Shown here one piece after another: positions 63,031 to 64,000 of a stretch of DNA of 64,000 bases. The translations under genes were made by a program, and so were the position numbers. The first letter of the stretch is position 1; every line of letters begins with the position of its first letter. Source of the DNA: Terriglobia bacterium. GTDB lineage: Bacteria > Acidobacteriota > Terriglobia > Terriglobales > Acidobacteriaceae. A model generated the notes under the pieces. That model made no database searches, was not told the DNA's origin, and was given only the letters and a program-made list of their open reading frames with translations. The stretch spans positions 23,982-87,981 of the forward strand of contig JAIQGL010000027.1 in assembly GCA_020072585.1 (NCBI GenBank), read 5' to 3'.

Positions 63031-63868
63031 CCGTTTTAAACTTGTCATTCTGAGCGGAGCCAGAGCGAAAGCGAACGGCGTAGTCGAAGAATCCCGAGAG
63101 GTGCCAGTTGTGACCATGCAGCTATAGGGAGTTCTACCGAAACAGTTTGGGGAGAACGCCTTGATGCAGCAATCGCGGAGGACACTGCACCGGGATCCTT
63201 CGACTCGCGCGCGCGTTCACGCGCGCCACGCTCAGGATGACAGTGGGAGATGGTTTCGCGGTGATAGGAAATCACGAGCATGGAAGATCGCCGGCATCGG
63301 GTGATCGGGAAAACAAAACCGTTTTAAAACTGTCACCACTGAGCGGAGCCGGAGCGAAAGGCGAACCCGGGGCCCCCAACGCGCGCGGTTTTCGCGTGGG
63401 GTGGGAACGGCGCAGTCGAAGAATCCCGAGAGTGCCAGTTGTGACCATGCAGCTACGGGGAGTTCTACCGAAACAACTTGGGGAGAACGCCTTGATGCAG
63501 CAATCGCGGAGGACGCTGCACCGGGATCCTTCGGCTCGCGCGCGCGTTTACGCGCGCCACGCTCAGGACGACAGTGGGAGATGGCTTCGCCGGGATCGAA
63601 AATCGACAGTCGAGGACTTCTCTACTCATGTAAGCCAAACCAGGCTTCCATGGGGTCCCGGGCTGTGCCACACAAGCCTCTAAGATCGCAGGCGTCGGCT
63701 GATCGGAAAAAGCAAAACCGTTTTAAGACTTGTCATTCTGAGCGCGGCCGGAGCGGATGCGACGGCGAGTCGAAGAATCCCGAGAGTGCCGGTGGTGACC
63801 ATGCAGTTCCAGGGAGTTCTACCGAAACAGTTTGGGGAGAACGCCTTGATGCAGCAATCGCGGTGGAG
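63031..63868 (+). repeat. Three long tandem repeat units (288 and 399 bp periods), third truncated
   Basis: Units begin with CCGTTTTAAA or similar at 63031, 63319 and 63718. Each has GTCATTCTGAGCGGAGCC (diverged as GTCACCACTGAGCGGAGCC in unit two), GTCGAAGAATCCCGAGAG, a conserved block GGAGTTCTACCGAAACA and GGAGAACGCCTTGATGCAGC. Units one and two continue with GGGATCCTTCGACTCGCGCG and CACGCTCAGGATGACAGTGG. The TTCTGAGCG and CGCTCAGGAT parts are inverted relative to each other. Open frames through them have no protein character. The third unit stops at CAATCGCGG where the IS end begins. Confidence 0.85.
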
Positions 63869-63871
63869 TGA

Positions 63872-64000
63872 ACCCCTAAAATGAGACAGAAGAGAAACTC
63901 CCCATGGAGCAGCGAATGGAACGTGGGAAGAGATACCGACGGTGGAGTTGGGAAGACAAGCGACGAGCTGTGGATCGGATGAAGAGTTGCAGCCCGCAGA
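63872..64000 (+). mobile_element. Left end of an insertion sequence (IS3-like), cut by the window edge
   Basis: TGAACCCCTAAAATGAGACA looks like an IS3-family terminal sequence, and it begins exactly where the third copy of the local repeat is interrupted. A transposase frame follows 12 bp later. The right end is outside the window. The exact first base cannot be set without the other end and target duplication. Confidence 0.6.
63904..64000 (+). CDS. IS3-like transposase OrfA (partial, 5' end only)
   Basis: Thirty-two codons are visible: MEQRMERGKRYRRWSWEDKR continuing RAVDRMKSCSPQ. A basic, Trp/Arg-rich start followed by an EDKRRAV helix fits the HTH of IS3-family OrfA (or a single-ORF IS3-like transposase). 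The frame runs off the right edge, so the family is a judgement. Confidence 0.5.
   Translation, partial: MEQRMERGKRYRRWSWEDKRRAVDRMKSCSPQ

Noticed and set aside
63237..63871. Long open frames through the 63-kb repeats
   Set aside because: They are repeat sequence read in frame, with no protein character.

Overview
The window looks like chromosomal DNA of an Acidobacteriota bacterium (Terriglobia/Koribacter-like soil lineage). This is a judgement from gene content, not a database match: the YidC N-terminus with a Gln/Pro-rich linker, the DUF2167, DUF2339 and DUF2393 proteins, secreted proteins ending in a Cys-Gly-rich tail with a ...PAGTYT... strand, and GC-rich dispersed hairpin repeats. No rRNA, tRNA or CRISPR array was seen.

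Layout. 1-2.3 kb (minus): yidC (cut by the left edge), yidD, rnpA, rpmH. 2.8-5.5 kb (plus): dnaA, dnaN and a strong terminator. 5.6-7.4 kb: a membrane protein and a tiny secreted peptide on the minus strand. 7.5-16.2 kb: gyrB and gyrA, separated by a CPBP protease and two proteins of unknown function. 16.2-18.8 kb: a hydrolase, a duplicated-HTH protein and repeat-rich DNA. 18.9-25.8 kb: a DUF2167/zinc-ribbon membrane pair, cysK, an orphan oligopeptide-type ABC ATPase, and a tightly overlapped trio (phosphoesterase, RNase HI-like, RidA-like). 25.9-28.7 kb: HU, rsmD, a tandem repeat array and an M50 protease. 28.7-36.6 kb: exported beta-propeller, DPP IV, MBL hydrolase, a tailed surface protein, an M28 peptidase homologue, a purine permease and guanine deaminase. 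36.8-43 kb: a 1155-aa DUF11 surface protein, a PD-(D/E)XK-like protein and a UvrC-like protein. 43.0-46.8 kb: an AT-rich gap with DnaA-box-like 9-mers, a DnaC-like helicase loader and a long malate synthase. 46.9-58.6 kb: rpmE, dusB, DUF2339, M48, tldD, pmbA, DUF2393 and selD (read through an in-frame UGA as selenocysteine). 58.7-64 kb: a DUF3352-like/pilin-like fusion, small accessory genes, a frameshifted HEPN gene, tandem repeats and the left end of an IS at the edge.

The classical rpmH-dnaA gap has no good DnaA box that I can see. The best cluster lies about 40 kb away, beside the DnaC-like gene. Other signals that ordinary annotation would miss are: a shared 44-residue C-terminal module behind an internal lipobox; a dispersed ~109-bp element that supplies the ends of yidD and rsmD and is tandemly amplified before the M50 gene; an 18-codon ORF stop-start coupled to tldD; and two unlisted small ORFs (56 and 46 aa) with excellent Shine-Dalgarno sites.
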